Below, piece by piece: positions 1 to 7,848 of a DNA stretch of 64,000 nt. How positions within the stretch are numbered: the stretch's first letter is position 1; every line of letters begins with the position of its first letter. The notes beneath the pieces are model-generated. The model made no database searches and was not told the origin of the DNA. It was given only the letters and a program-made list of their open reading frames with translations. The stretch is from CAVXZE01 sp964615365 (GTDB lineage Bacteria; Myxococcota_A; UBA9160; UBA6930). The translations under genes and the position numbers were made by a program. The DNA is taken from assembly GCA_964615365.1 (NCBI GenBank), contig CAZTOU010000008.1:72297-136296 (forward strand). Reading direction: 5' to 3'.

Positions 1-189
1 TCGGCGACGGAGACCCTCCCGGTGATCTACCAGAGCCTCGAGACGCCGGATCTCTTCATGGACGGCGCCGAGGTGGTGGTCGAGGGTCGGCTCGTCGGCA
101 GCGGTCACGGCGCCTTCCAGGCCAGCCGCATCATGGCCAAGTGCCCGTCCAAGTTCGAAGCGGAGAGCCGCGGGCAGGCGACCCTCTAG
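1..189 (+). CDS. ccmE: Cytochrome c maturation protein CcmE (C-terminal part)
   Basis: Periplasmic haem chaperone that takes haem from CcmABCD and hands it to the CcmF lyase. The gene enters from the left edge; 62 codons of the OB-fold C-terminus are visible, with the family features V-E-G-R-L and I-M-A-K followed by C-P-S-K-F. In classical CcmE the haem-binding motif is HxxxY; a variant CxxxY type is known from archaea and sulfate reducers. Here the Cys is present but the Tyr is Phe. ccmF follows after 30 bases in the same direction, which supports the call. The N-terminal anchor and start codon lie outside the window. Confidence 0.85.
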   Translation, partial: SATETLPVIYQSLETPDLFMDGAEVVVEGRLVGSGHGAFQASRIMAKCPSKFEAESRGQATL

Positions 190-219
190 CCGCCCGGAGT
201 CGGGCGAGGGCCTTCCAGG

Positions 220-2175
220 ATGTCGGAATTCGGGTACTACGCGCTCCGACTCGCCCTCGTCGTCTCGGTCGTCGGGAGCTTCGCCGGCGTGTACGCGGGG
301 ATCACCCGGCAAAGAGAGTGGTGCACCGTGGCGGAGCGCTCGGTGCTGCTGCTGATGCTCCTCGCCACCGTGGCGATCGGCGCCCTCTTCCACGCGTTTG
401 CGACCCTCGACCTGCAGCTCAGCTACGTGGCCGGGCACGTCGCGCGGGCCATGAACCTCGAGTACCGGATCGCCGCGCTCTGGGGAGGCCAGGCCGGCTC
501 GCTGCTGCTCTGGCTCTGGCTGCTGACCATCTACTCGAGCGGCGCCGTCCTGGTGAACCGCCGCGGCCACCCGGGGCTGATGCCGTGGGTCTCCGCGACC
601 CTGCTGGTCAACTGCCTCTTCTTCCTCGTCCTCCTGAACTTCGTCAGCAATCCCTTCGAGAGAATTCCCGCCGGCGAGGTCCTCTCCGACGGCTCCGGGC
701 TCAATCCGCTTCTCGAGCATCCCGCGATGCTGATCCATCCCGTGCTGCTCTACCTCGGAATGGTCGGCTTCGCGGTGCCGTTTGCCTTCGGCCTGGCCGC
801 GATGCTGAGCGGACAGCTCGGCACGGCCTGGATGCGCACCACCCGCCGCTGGACGCTCTTCTCCTGGTTCTTTCTCTCGGTCGGGATCCTGATGGGCGGG
901 CGCTGGGCCTATGAGGTGCTGGGATGGGGCGGCTACTGGGCCTGGGATCCGGTGGAGAACGCCTCGCTGATGCCGTGGCTGGCGGGGACCGCATTCCTCC
1001 ACTCGGTGATGGTGCAGGAAAAGCGGGACATGCTGAAGATCTGGAATCTGATCCTGATCGGGCTGACCTATTCCCTCTGTCTGTTCGGCACCATGCTCAC
1101 CCGCAGCGGTCTGGTCCAGTCGGTCCACGCCTTCGCCCAGACCCGGGTGTTCGGGCTCCTCTTCCTGGGCTACGTCCTGCTCACCGTGTCGGTGTTCTTC
1201 GGCGTGCTCCTCTGGCGCAGCGCCGCGCTGCGCAGCACCAACCGGCTCGAGTCGGTGCTCTCTCGCGAGTCCGGCTTCCTGCTGAACAACTGGATCTTCA
1301 TGGTGATCCTTGCGGTGGTCCTGTGGGGCACGATGTTCCCCAAGATCTCGGAATGGCTGACCGGGACCGAGAGAATGATCGGCCCGCTCTGGTTCAACCA
1401 GCTAAACGCGCCTCTCGCCCTCCTCCTCCTCCTGCTGACGGGGGTGGGGCCGCTCATCGCCTGGCGGAGGGCGTCGCGATCCAATCTCCGCAAGCAGTTC
1501 ACCTGGCCGACCGTCGCGGCGGCGGTAACCGCCGGTGCGCTGCTCGTCTGGTTCCGCAGCGGGATCGGCTTCTTCTCCCTGGCCACCTGGAGCCTCTGCA
1601 GCTTCGTGGTGGGTACCATCGCTCAGGAGTACTTCCGCGCCATCCGCGCGCGAATGCGCGGTGCCGGCGAGAACCCGCTGCGGGCCTTCGCGACCCTGCT
1701 GCGAAAGAACCAGCGCCGCTACGGTGGCTACGTGGTACACCTGGGTGTCGTCTTCATCCTGTTCGGGATCGCAGGTGCGGCCTTCAACGAGGAGCGGCTC
1801 GAGAACGTGCTTCCCGGCGGCTCCGTCGAGATCGACGGCTACCGTCTGGAGTACCGGACCGCGACACCGCTGCCGTCGCGACACTACGGCGGAGCGGTGG
1901 CGCGGATCGCCCTTTACCAGGACGGCCGGCCGCTGGCGACGATGACGCCGGAGAAGCGCATGTACTGGCTGGAGCAGCAGCCGGTCTCGATCCCGTCGGT
2001 GTACTCGACGCTGCGCGAGGACCTCTACGTGGTCCTCACCGCGATCGAGTCGAATGGCTCCGCCACGCTCAAGATCTATCGCAGCCCGCTGGTGAACTGG
2101 CTCTGGATCGGGGGCTTCACCTTCGCCATCGGAACCCTGTTCTGCATGTGGCCCTACCCGGAGGGCCGCTCGTGA
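220..2175 (+). CDS. ccmF: Haem lyase subunit CcmF
   Basis: Multi-spanning inner-membrane protein (651 aa, the usual CcmF length) that ligates haem to apocytochrome c on the periplasmic side. Many hydrophobic segments are visible. The tryptophan-rich WWD signature (W-G-G-Y-W-A-W-D-P-V-E-N) lies near residue 240, followed by conserved H-S-V-M and T-R-S-G blocks. The start ATG sits just after the ccmE stop. The next gene begins with a GTG overlapping the ccmF stop (GTGA), so translation is coupled. No CcmG or CcmH is recognisable downstream, consistent with a reduced Ccm system. Confidence 0.95.
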   Translation: MSEFGYYALRLALVVSVVGSFAGVYAGITRQREWCTVAERSVLLLMLLATVAIGALFHAFATLDLQLSYVAGHVARAMNLEYRIAALWGGQAGSLLLWLWLLTIYSSGAVLVNRRGHPGLMPWVSATLLVNCLFFLVLLNFVSNPFERIPAGEVLSDGSGLNPLLEHPAMLIHPVLLYLGMVGFAVPFAFGLAAMLSGQLGTAWMRTTRRWTLFSWFFLSVGILMGGRWAYEVLGWGGYWAWDPVENASLMPWLAGTAFLHSVMVQEKRDMLKIWNLILIGLTYSLCLFGTMLTRSGLVQSVHAFAQTRVFGLLFLGYVLLTVSVFFGVLLWRSAALRSTNRLESVLSRESGFLLNNWIFMVILAVVLWGTMFPKISEWLTGTERMIGPLWFNQLNAPLALLLLLLTGVGPLIAWRRASRSNLRKQFTWPTVAAAVTAGALLVWFRSGIGFFSLATWSLCSFVVGTIAQEYFRAIRARMRGAGENPLRAFATLLRKNQRRYGGYVVHLGVVFILFGIAGAAFNEERLENVLPGGSVEIDGYRLEYRTATPLPSRHYGGAVARIALYQDGRPLATMTPEKRMYWLEQQPVSIPSVYSTLREDLYVVLTAIESNGSATLKIYRSPLVNWLWIGGFTFAIGTLFCMWPYPEGRS

Positions 2176-4004
2176 CGAGGCGCGCGACGCCGCTCTTCTT
2201 GGTCGCGCTGCTGCTGGCGATGCCGTCCGCTTCGGCCCGGGGGGCCGCGCCGTCGGCGCCCGACGTTCCGCCCGGTCCCGGGACGATTCACGGGAGGATC
2301 GTCCATCAGGAGGACCCGCGGCGTTCCCTCGGCGGCATCCCCGTGGTCCTCTATGCGCCAAAGCCCAACGGGCTTCCCGGGATCCGGCAGGGCGTGAGCG
2401 ATGGCGAGGGACGCTTCCGCTTCGAGGGCGTGTCGAACCGAGCGACCACGCCCTACCTGGTCGGAGCCGAGTACCAGGGAGTCCCCTATTCCGGAGCGCG
2501 GGTCGTGTTCCCGCCCGGCGAGCTCGAGGTCGAGGTCGAGATCCGCGTCGCCGAGGTGACCAGCGACGCGCAGCAGCTGAGCGTTCCCCTGGCGCGCCTT
2601 CACATCGAGTGGCTGGGAGCGCGACTCCGGGTGGTGGAGTCCCTGACGATCCGCAACGCGTCTGCGCACACCGTCTACATCCCGGCCGAGGCCAGAGACA
2701 GCCTGCCGGCCGCCCTGCGCGCGCCCCTTCCGGCGGGAGCCGAGGAGTTCCTGATGCCCCACGGCCTGCAGCCCGAGGGCGTCCTGCACCGCGACGGGGA
2801 GGTCTCCTTCTGGGGCCCCGTCTACCCCGGCGAGCGGGAGCTCAGCTTCTCCTACGTGCTTCCCGCCGGCGGCGAGACGATCCGGTTCGATGCGGCCTTC
2901 CCGAGCGGGGCCGAGAGGATCGAGATCCTGACCCCGGCCGCCGGACCCGCGCCGTCCGGGGAGGGCCTGGTGGAAGGAGAGCCGAAGCAGCTGGAGGGCC
3001 GGAGCTTCCGGATCTTCGAGGGGCCGGCGCTCGCTCCGGGCCAACACCTCACCCTGTCGCTGGAGCTCCCGGAGGCCCGCGTCGACCCGGATGCCCTGGA
3101 GGTGGCGGAGGTTCGGCTGCGTCTCACCCACGACGACGCCGCCCTCGAGGTCCGCGAGACCCACCTCTTCACGGTGAACGGAGGGGCCGGAGTCAAGGCG
3201 GCTCCGGGAGAACCGCTGCTGCAGATCCACCTGCCAGAAGAGAGCCAGGATCTCCGCCTCTCGAGCGGCATGGGCGGTCTCACGCTGGAAAGGCTCCCCG
3301 AAGGTGGTCTCGGCGTGGGTGGAGTCGCGCCGCCGGGGGAGTCGTGGGTCCGATTCGACTACCGGATCCCGGTCAAGGGGAGCTCCGTGGATCTGGTCCG
3401 CTCCTTCCAGGCGCGGGTTCCACTCCTCGCCCTCTACCTCGCGGACACGGGACGATTGATCCCGGAGTCCGATCGCCTGCACCGCCGCAGGCCGGTGCGG
3501 ACGGACGACCTCACCTACGTCCATCTCGAGGCCTTCAGCGTCGCTCCCGGCGAGGAGGTCGCGCTTCGCATCACCACCCGCCCCCCCTCCCGTGCGAGCT
3601 CTTCCGCCGGTGTGACCGCGTTCGTCCTGCTGGCGGGCGCCCTCTGCGCCGCACTGCTGATCGCTCCGTTGCTCGGGCGAGGTGTCGGCCCGGAAGCGAC
3701 CGCGGCCGAGGAGCTGCCCAGCGAGCGCGAGCGCGAGTCGATCTACACCGCCATCCGCGATCTCGAGCATGACTACGAGACGGGGAAGATCGCCGAGGCG
3801 GACTACACCGGCATGCGAGAGGAGCTTCGCGCCCGCGCCGTGGCCCTGCTTCGCCGGGAGCGGGAGGGTGCCGAGGCGGCGGAGGAGAGCAGCGCCTCGC
3901 CGCTCTGTCCCTCCTGCGGCGCCGAGGTCAGAGCCACCGACCGCTTCTGCTCCCAGTGCGGCGGGACGCTCTGCGCGAGCGGCGAAGGCGAGGCGACGCG
4001 GTGA
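2172..4004 (+). CDS. Membrane protein with carboxypeptidase-regulatory-like domain and C-terminal zinc ribbon, in the ccm operon
   Basis: 610 aa, not assignable to a named Ccm component. Residues 1-24 look like a signal peptide. A transthyretin/carboxypeptidase-regulatory-like beta domain follows (about 38-115), then a long beta-rich region. A single membrane helix lies near residues 476-500. A cytoplasmic tail carries an acidic helix (E-R-E-S-I-Y-T-A-I-R-D-L-E-H-D-Y-E-T-G) that resembles the helix seen in CcmH/CcmI-type proteins, and then a CxxC...CxxC zinc ribbon at about 579-597. The GTG start overlaps the ccmF stop and the gene ends overlapping ccmA. It may take the place of CcmH/I in apocytochrome handling; this is inference from position and tail. 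Confidence 0.7.
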   Translation: MTRRATPLFLVALLLAMPSASARGAAPSAPDVPPGPGTIHGRIVHQEDPRRSLGGIPVVLYAPKPNGLPGIRQGVSDGEGRFRFEGVSNRATTPYLVGAEYQGVPYSGARVVFPPGELEVEVEIRVAEVTSDAQQLSVPLARLHIEWLGARLRVVESLTIRNASAHTVYIPAEARDSLPAALRAPLPAGAEEFLMPHGLQPEGVLHRDGEVSFWGPVYPGERELSFSYVLPAGGETIRFDAAFPSGAERIEILTPAAGPAPSGEGLVEGEPKQLEGRSFRIFEGPALAPGQHLTLSLELPEARVDPDALEVAEVRLRLTHDDAALEVRETHLFTVNGGAGVKAAPGEPLLQIHLPEESQDLRLSSGMGGLTLERLPEGGLGVGGVAPPGESWVRFDYRIPVKGSSVDLVRSFQARVPLLALYLADTGRLIPESDRLHRRRPVRTDDLTYVHLEAFSVAPGEEVALRITTRPPSRASSSAGVTAFVLLAGALCAALLIAPLLGRGVGPEATAAEELPSERERESIYTAIRDLEHDYETGKIAEADYTGMREELRARAVALLRREREGAEAAEESSASPLCPSCGAEVRATDRFCSQCGGTLCASGEGEATR

Positions 4005-4702
4005 GCGATGCGCTCATCGTCGCGCGCGGCCTGGAGAAGCGCTTCGGTCCCGTCCGGGCGCTTCGAGGGCTCGATCTCGAGGTCCGCGCCGGCGCCACGC
4101 TCGCCGTCATCGGGCCCAACGGCGCCGGGAAATCCACGCTGCTTCGGCTGCTCTCCGGGCTCACGCGGCCCAGCGGGGGCGCGCTGCGCGTGGGCCGCGA
4201 GGGAGGAGATCGCCGCTCGCGCCGGGGCCGGGTCGGCCTGATCGCCCACGCCAGCTTCCTCTACCCGGCACTCACCGCCCGCGAGAACCTGACCCTGGCG
4301 GGGCGCCTCTACGGCGTCGCCGACCCGGCCGGGCGCGCGGATGCGCTGCTCGCGGAGCAGGGGCTCACGGGAGTCGCGGAGCGACGAGCGGGAGGCCTCT
4401 CGCGGGGAACCTCCCAGCGCCTCTCGATCGCCCGCGGGCTGGTGCACGACCCCGAAATCGTGCTGCTCGACGAGCCCTTCGCGGGCCTCGACCCGCCGGC
4501 GGCCGCGCGTCTGGCCGAGCGAATGGGCGCGCTGCGCACCGCCCATCGCACCGTGGTGCTGGTGACCCACGACCTGGCGCGTGCCGCGGAGTTCGCGGAC
4601 CAGACCCTGCTGCTGGTGCGCGGACAGTCGGTCCCTCTGCCGTCGCCGGCGGTCCGCGATGCCGCTGCCCTCGAGCGATACTACCGGGAGGCCGTCGAGT
4701 GA
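4001..4702 (+). CDS. ccmA: Haem exporter ATP-binding protein CcmA
   Basis: ABC ATPase (233 aa) of the CcmABCD complex that releases holo-CcmE. Walker A G-P-N-G-A-G-K-S-T is near residue 40 and Walker B I-V-L-L-D-E-P-F-A-G-L-D near residue 160. The signature segment reads L-S-R-G-T-S-Q-R, the degenerate form normal for CcmA rather than LSGGQ. The D-loop and the switch histidine (V-T-H-D) are intact. The GTG start at 4001 overlaps the previous stop (GTGA). The open frame extends 15 codons upstream but that part belongs to the preceding gene. Confidence 0.93.
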   Translation: MSDALIVARGLEKRFGPVRALRGLDLEVRAGATLAVIGPNGAGKSTLLRLLSGLTRPSGGALRVGREGGDRRSRRGRVGLIAHASFLYPALTARENLTLAGRLYGVADPAGRADALLAEQGLTGVAERRAGGLSRGTSQRLSIARGLVHDPEIVLLDEPFAGLDPPAAARLAERMGALRTAHRTVVLVTHDLARAAEFADQTLLLVRGQSVPLPSPAVRDAAALERYYREAVE

Positions 4703-5364
4703 ACGTCTTCCTCGCCGTGCTCCGCAAGGACCTGCTCACCGAGTGGCGCAGCCGGGATCGCCTGGTGGCGATGGGGGTCTTCGCGCTGATCGTGGTGATC
4801 GTGCTCTACTTCGCCGCCCCGCCGGGAGTGGGAAGTGAGCAGCGCGCGCATGTTCCGGGTCTCCTGTGGGTCGCCTACGTATTCGCAGCGGTCCTGGGCT
4901 TGAACCGCGCCTTCGCGCTGGAGATCGAGAACGAGGCGCTCTCGGGCCTCGCCCTGGTGCCGGCGGACCGGGGCTGGATCTTCCTCGGCAAGGCGGCGGC
5001 GAGCCTTCTCCTGCTGCTGATCATCCAGGCCGGCGCGGCGCTGGTCTTCGCGCTGGCCTTCGACGTCGCGATCGGTCCGGTCGCCCTCCCCTTCGCCGCA
5101 GTCGCCTTCCTGGGAGCCCTCGGTCTCTGCTCGGTCGGCACCCTCTTCGCCGCCATCGCGGTGCGCACCACCTTCCGCGAGGTCATGCTTCCGCTGCTCC
5201 TGCTGCCCTTGATGGTGCCGGTGCTCCTGGGATCGGTGCACGCCACCAATGCGCTGCTGCAGGAGGGAACGCTCCCGTGGTCCTCGATTCAGCTGCTGAT
5301 CGTGACCGACGCGGTGTTTCTGATAGTCTCGTTCATCAGCTTCGAGTACGTACTGGACGACTGA
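4699..5364 (+). CDS. ccmB: Haem exporter membrane subunit CcmB
   Basis: 221-aa integral membrane protein with six hydrophobic segments, the channel-forming partner of CcmA. The N-terminal block (L-R-K-D-L-L-T-E-W-R-S-R-D) is typical for CcmB, as are the L-N-R-A-F-A-L-E segment and R-E-V-M-L-P-L-L-L-L-P-L-M-V-P-V. The GTG start overlaps the ccmA stop by four bases. The frame is open far upstream, but only this part reads as CcmB. ccmC follows after three bases. Confidence 0.93.
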   Translation: MNVFLAVLRKDLLTEWRSRDRLVAMGVFALIVVIVLYFAAPPGVGSEQRAHVPGLLWVAYVFAAVLGLNRAFALEIENEALSGLALVPADRGWIFLGKAAASLLLLLIIQAGAALVFALAFDVAIGPVALPFAAVAFLGALGLCSVGTLFAAIAVRTTFREVMLPLLLLPLMVPVLLGSVHATNALLQEGTLPWSSIQLLIVTDAVFLIVSFISFEYVLDD

Positions 5365-5367
5365 GCC

Positions 5368-6093
5368 ATGCCGCCCCCTCCCCCCGATCGCGCGATTCCG
5401 GTCCTGTATCGGGCGAGCGCCGTCACCCTGGGCGTCTGCGCGATCATCTACGCTCTTCTCGTGGTGAACGCGCCGGTGGACAGCGTTCAGGGCGTGATCC
5501 AGAAGATCCTCTATCTCCACGCCCCCTGTGCGATGGCGGCCTATCTCGGCTTCCTGCTGACGGCGATCGGCGGGGGGCTCTACCTGTGGAAGCGCGAGGA
5601 GCGCTTCGACCGCTTCGCCGCATCGGCCGCGGAGGTGGGCGTCCTCTTCTGCACCCTGGTCCTGGTGACGGGCCCGATCTGGGGAAAGGGTGTCTGGGGT
5701 GGCTGGTGGTCGTGGGATCTACGCCTCACCCTCACCCTGCTGCTCTTCCTGATCTACCTCTCGTACCTGCTGCTGCGCAGCTTCACCGAGAGCAGCGAGC
5801 GCACCGCTCGCTTCGCAGCGGTCTACGGGATCGTGGGTCTCGCGGTGATTCCCCTCAACTACCTTGCCATCGACCTCGCGGGGGGACGCTCGATCCATCC
5901 CGAGAACCTGGAGGGCGGCAGCCTCGGAGCGGGGATGGGGCTGCCCTTCGCGATGGGAGTCATCACCGCGATCGTAGCGTTTTCCCATCTGCTGCTCGGG
6001 CGAATCGACATCGCCAGACTGCGGGCGCAGTTGGCGGAGCGCGAGATCGAGCGGGACACTCCTGGGGGAGGCGGCGCGCCGTGGGATACCTGA
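5368..6093 (+). CDS. ccmC: Haem handling protein CcmC
   Basis: 241-aa inner-membrane protein that loads haem onto CcmE. It has six predicted membrane segments and the WWD motif (G-V-W-G-G-W-W-S-W-D) near residues 107-116, with conserved His in the preceding loop (L-H-A-P) and I-H-P-E-N after it. ATG start three bases after ccmB. Its stop overlaps the start of ccmD by 13 bases. Confidence 0.95.
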   Translation: MPPPPPDRAIPVLYRASAVTLGVCAIIYALLVVNAPVDSVQGVIQKILYLHAPCAMAAYLGFLLTAIGGGLYLWKREERFDRFAASAAEVGVLFCTLVLVTGPIWGKGVWGGWWSWDLRLTLTLLLFLIYLSYLLLRSFTESSERTARFAAVYGIVGLAVIPLNYLAIDLAGGRSIHPENLEGGSLGAGMGLPFAMGVITAIVAFSHLLLGRIDIARLRAQLAEREIERDTPGGGGAPWDT

Positions 6094-6209
6094 TCGCCGC
6101 CTACGCCATCGGGGCGGGAGGCGTCGTCCTGTACGCCGCCCACATCTTCCGAACGCGCCGGGCGCTTCGAGCCGCCGCATCCCAGGGGGAGGAATCAAAT
6201 CCCGGTTGA
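6081..6209 (+). CDS. ccmD: CcmD-like small membrane protein
   Basis: 42 codons starting with GTG inside the ccmC 3' end, too short to stand out by length. The product is one hydrophobic helix (Y-L-I-A-A-Y-A-I-G-A-G-G-V-V-L-Y-A-A-H) followed by a basic stretch R-T-R-R-A-L, the usual CcmD architecture. CcmD stabilises CcmC-CcmE and is needed for release of holo-CcmE. Position directly after ccmC matches other ccm operons. The stop codon lies inside the -35 box of the next promoter. Confidence 0.8.
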   Translation: MGYLIAAYAIGAGGVVLYAAHIFRTRRALRAAASQGEESNPG

Positions 6210-6235
6210 CAACGGACGTCCCGGGGAAGTATAAG
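6206..6235 (+). promoter_or_regulatory. Sigma70-type promoter
   Basis: TTGACA at 6206-6211, an 18-base spacer and TATAAG at 6230-6235. The consensus -35 is perfect, unusual in this GC-rich DNA. It overlaps the ccmD stop and points to the zinc-finger gene at 6610, leaving an mRNA leader of about 370 bases. Confidence 0.6.
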
Positions 6236-6609
6236 CACAGGGGCGTCTACGTCGCGGTAGTTGTTCGTTTTTTCCTGCATCCGGAAAGTGTGCCTCACCC
6301 CTGCGGCTGGATTGTGCCTCCGGTATGAGGAAAATTGCAGAGGGAGACACGGAACCGCGCCAGGAGGGTAGTCCGGTTCCCAATTTGAGATCGACAGTCC
6401 CCATCGGTGCCGGAGATCAGCGGCTCCGAGAAGACGCAGAGGGGTAGCAACAGGCACTCATAAGTCCTCGACTTCGCACCGCGGTAACCCCCCAGCCGGC
6501 CGAAATGGCACGGGGCTTGCCTATTAGGTCTCCCGTCGGGCCCGGGAGGCGTTCTCATCGAATTTCCGCACCGCGGAGTCTTCCTGGGCCCAGAGGTGGA
6601 TCGAACAGA
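6210..6609. other. 400-base intergenic leader between ccmD and the zinc-finger gene
   Basis: No gene is supported here; the open frames crossing it are shadows without family features. It is richer in A+T than the surroundings and holds the sigma70-like promoter at its left end and a sigma54-like promoter at 6506-6520. No clear riboswitch class was recognised, and no convincing rho-independent terminator for the ccm operon was found. Confidence 0.6.
6506..6520 (+). promoter_or_regulatory. Sigma54 (RpoN) -24/-12 promoter
   Basis: TGGCAC at 6506-6511, five bases, then TTGC at 6517-6520. This matches the RpoN consensus TGGCAC-N5-TTGC with the required GG-N10-GC spacing. Transcription would begin near 6532, about 80 bases before the ATG at 6610. 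An ATG inside the element opens a longer reading frame, but the promoter match argues against that start. Confidence 0.6.
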
Positions 6610-7107
6610 ATGGCAAGCATGAAGCGCGGTGTCGGTTATTGCGAGAACACGGATTGCGAGGACTACGCCAAGGGCGTGTTCCTGCTCAATCACGGTGACA
6701 CCTTCTACTGCCCCCGGTGCCGTCAGCTGGGGAAGGTCGAGAAGGAAAGGGGCTTCTACACCGGAAACTCCGACATCTTCAAGGAGGTGCGGGTCGAGTA
6801 CAACTTCGACCCCGTGAACGGTGTCTACCGCGAGATCGCGATCGTGCGAGACGAGAGTCTCTGGGGTCGCAACAACGTCTACACGCTCCAGTCGCCCCTC
6901 ATCAAGACCGAGAAGCGAGCCCTCAAGGTGGCAGAGGCGATCCTCGCCAATCTGAACCGGTATCGAGGTCTCTTGAACGGAGACGAGATCCCGCGCACCA
7001 CGGAGATCATCCTCTCCTTCGACGATCCCTTCGAGGAGTTCCAGCGCAAGGTCCACCAGCTCGGCAAGGAGCTGGAGCAGAGCGGATTGCGCGACACCGC
7101 GCGCTAG
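6610..7107 (+). CDS. Small zinc-finger protein of unknown function
   Basis: 165 aa. Four cysteines at residues 11, 16, 34 and 37 (C-E-N-T-D-C and C-P-R-C) form a probable zinc ribbon. The rest is soluble alpha/beta with acidic segments and a conserved-looking D-D-P-F-E-E-F motif near the C-terminus. The start at ATG 6610 follows a GAGGTGG ribosome site; ATG 6619 is an alternative, and an upstream in-frame ATG at 6505 overlaps the sigma54 element. No signal peptide or membrane segment. Function not recognised; possible roles in RNA or protein binding are speculation. A strong hairpin terminates the unit at 7171-7207. Confidence 0.7.
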   Translation: MASMKRGVGYCENTDCEDYAKGVFLLNHGDTFYCPRCRQLGKVEKERGFYTGNSDIFKEVRVEYNFDPVNGVYREIAIVRDESLWGRNNVYTLQSPLIKTEKRALKVAEAILANLNRYRGLLNGDEIPRTTEIILSFDDPFEEFQRKVHQLGKELEQSGLRDTAR

Positions 7108-7170
7108 GCGGAGCCTCGGTCAATTACCCCAGGGCCCTCGGCGGAGGGCTCGAAGTTCGACGCGTGGAGC

Positions 7171-7207
7171 ACCCCCGGCTGGAAATGGCGTTCCCAGCCG
7201 GGGGTTT
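7171..7207 (+). terminator. Rho-independent-like terminator
   Basis: A perfect 12-bp inverted repeat, arms 7171-7182 and 7194-7205 (ACCCCCGGCTGG and its complement), 11-base loop, followed by only three Ts. It lies 64 bases after the zinc-finger gene stop. Confidence 0.65.
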
Positions 7208-7370
7208 CTGCGTCCGAGTTCTGGTGGGCAGCCTGCCTCGTGTCCCGCTGGGGGGGCTCGAAATACTTCCCACTCGGACATCAAGCCCTCCGCTCGTTTC
7301 GCCGCCTATTCCCTGGTGACAGCCCTCTCGTTGCCAGTCCACTGATCCTCGAGTGTGGAGGTTCGCCACT

Positions 7371-7817
7371 ATGGGTAGCAAAGGAATTACCTGCGCTTAC
7401 ACGCTTGTTTGTCTCTTGATGGTTGGCGCTCTGCCAGAGGCCGGGGAGGCGCAAGCGCAGGTTCCTGCCGGTTCATACCTCGGTTCCTGCAGCAATGTCG
7501 AGTTGCACGGCACGACACTTCGCGCCTCTTGTACGGATACCTATGGACGGACGAGGCACTCTGAATTGCGAGAGGTAGACCGCTGCCTCGGTGATATCGG
7601 CAACAGCAACGGAACGTTGACCTGCAAGAAGTCCGGCAACGTCCCGCCCGGTTCCTATCTGCAATCCTGCATCGATCCCAGTTTGAGTGGCAATACGCTG
7701 ACCGCTCGTTGCGAGACGACGTATGGAAGGATGGATTTTGCATCGCTACGGGGCGTAGATCGCTGCCGTGGTGATATCAGCAACATCAACGGACAGTTGA
7801 CATGCGATGGGCGCTAG
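7371..7817 (+). CDS. Secreted two-repeat cyanovirin-N-like (CVNH) protein
   Basis: 148 aa. Residues 1-30 look like a signal peptide ending in A-Q-A-Q. Two tandem CVNH-type units (about 31-85 and 91-145) each carry G-S-Y-L-x-S-C, T-Y-G-R, V-D-R-C-x-G-D-I and N-G-x-L-T-C. The eight cysteines fall at 40, 54, 72, 85 and 100, 114, 132, 145, an exact 60-residue offset. Cyanovirin-N homologues bind mannose-rich glycans, so an extracellular lectin is likely. The ATG at 7371 has GGAGG nine bases upstream; an in-frame GTG at 7353 is less likely. Base and codon use are visibly less GC-rich than in neighbours, suggesting lateral acquisition. Confidence 0.8.
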   Translation: MGSKGITCAYTLVCLLMVGALPEAGEAQAQVPAGSYLGSCSNVELHGTTLRASCTDTYGRTRHSELREVDRCLGDIGNSNGTLTCKKSGNVPPGSYLQSCIDPSLSGNTLTARCETTYGRMDFASLRGVDRCRGDISNINGQLTCDGR

Positions 7818-7848
7818 CAGCACCGTTCCGAGTATTTGACCGGGAAAG

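Noticed and set aside
924..2171. Possible N-terminal extension of the zinc-ribbon protein into ccmF
   Set aside because: Reads as a shadow of ccmF; the signal peptide at GTG 2172 marks the true start.
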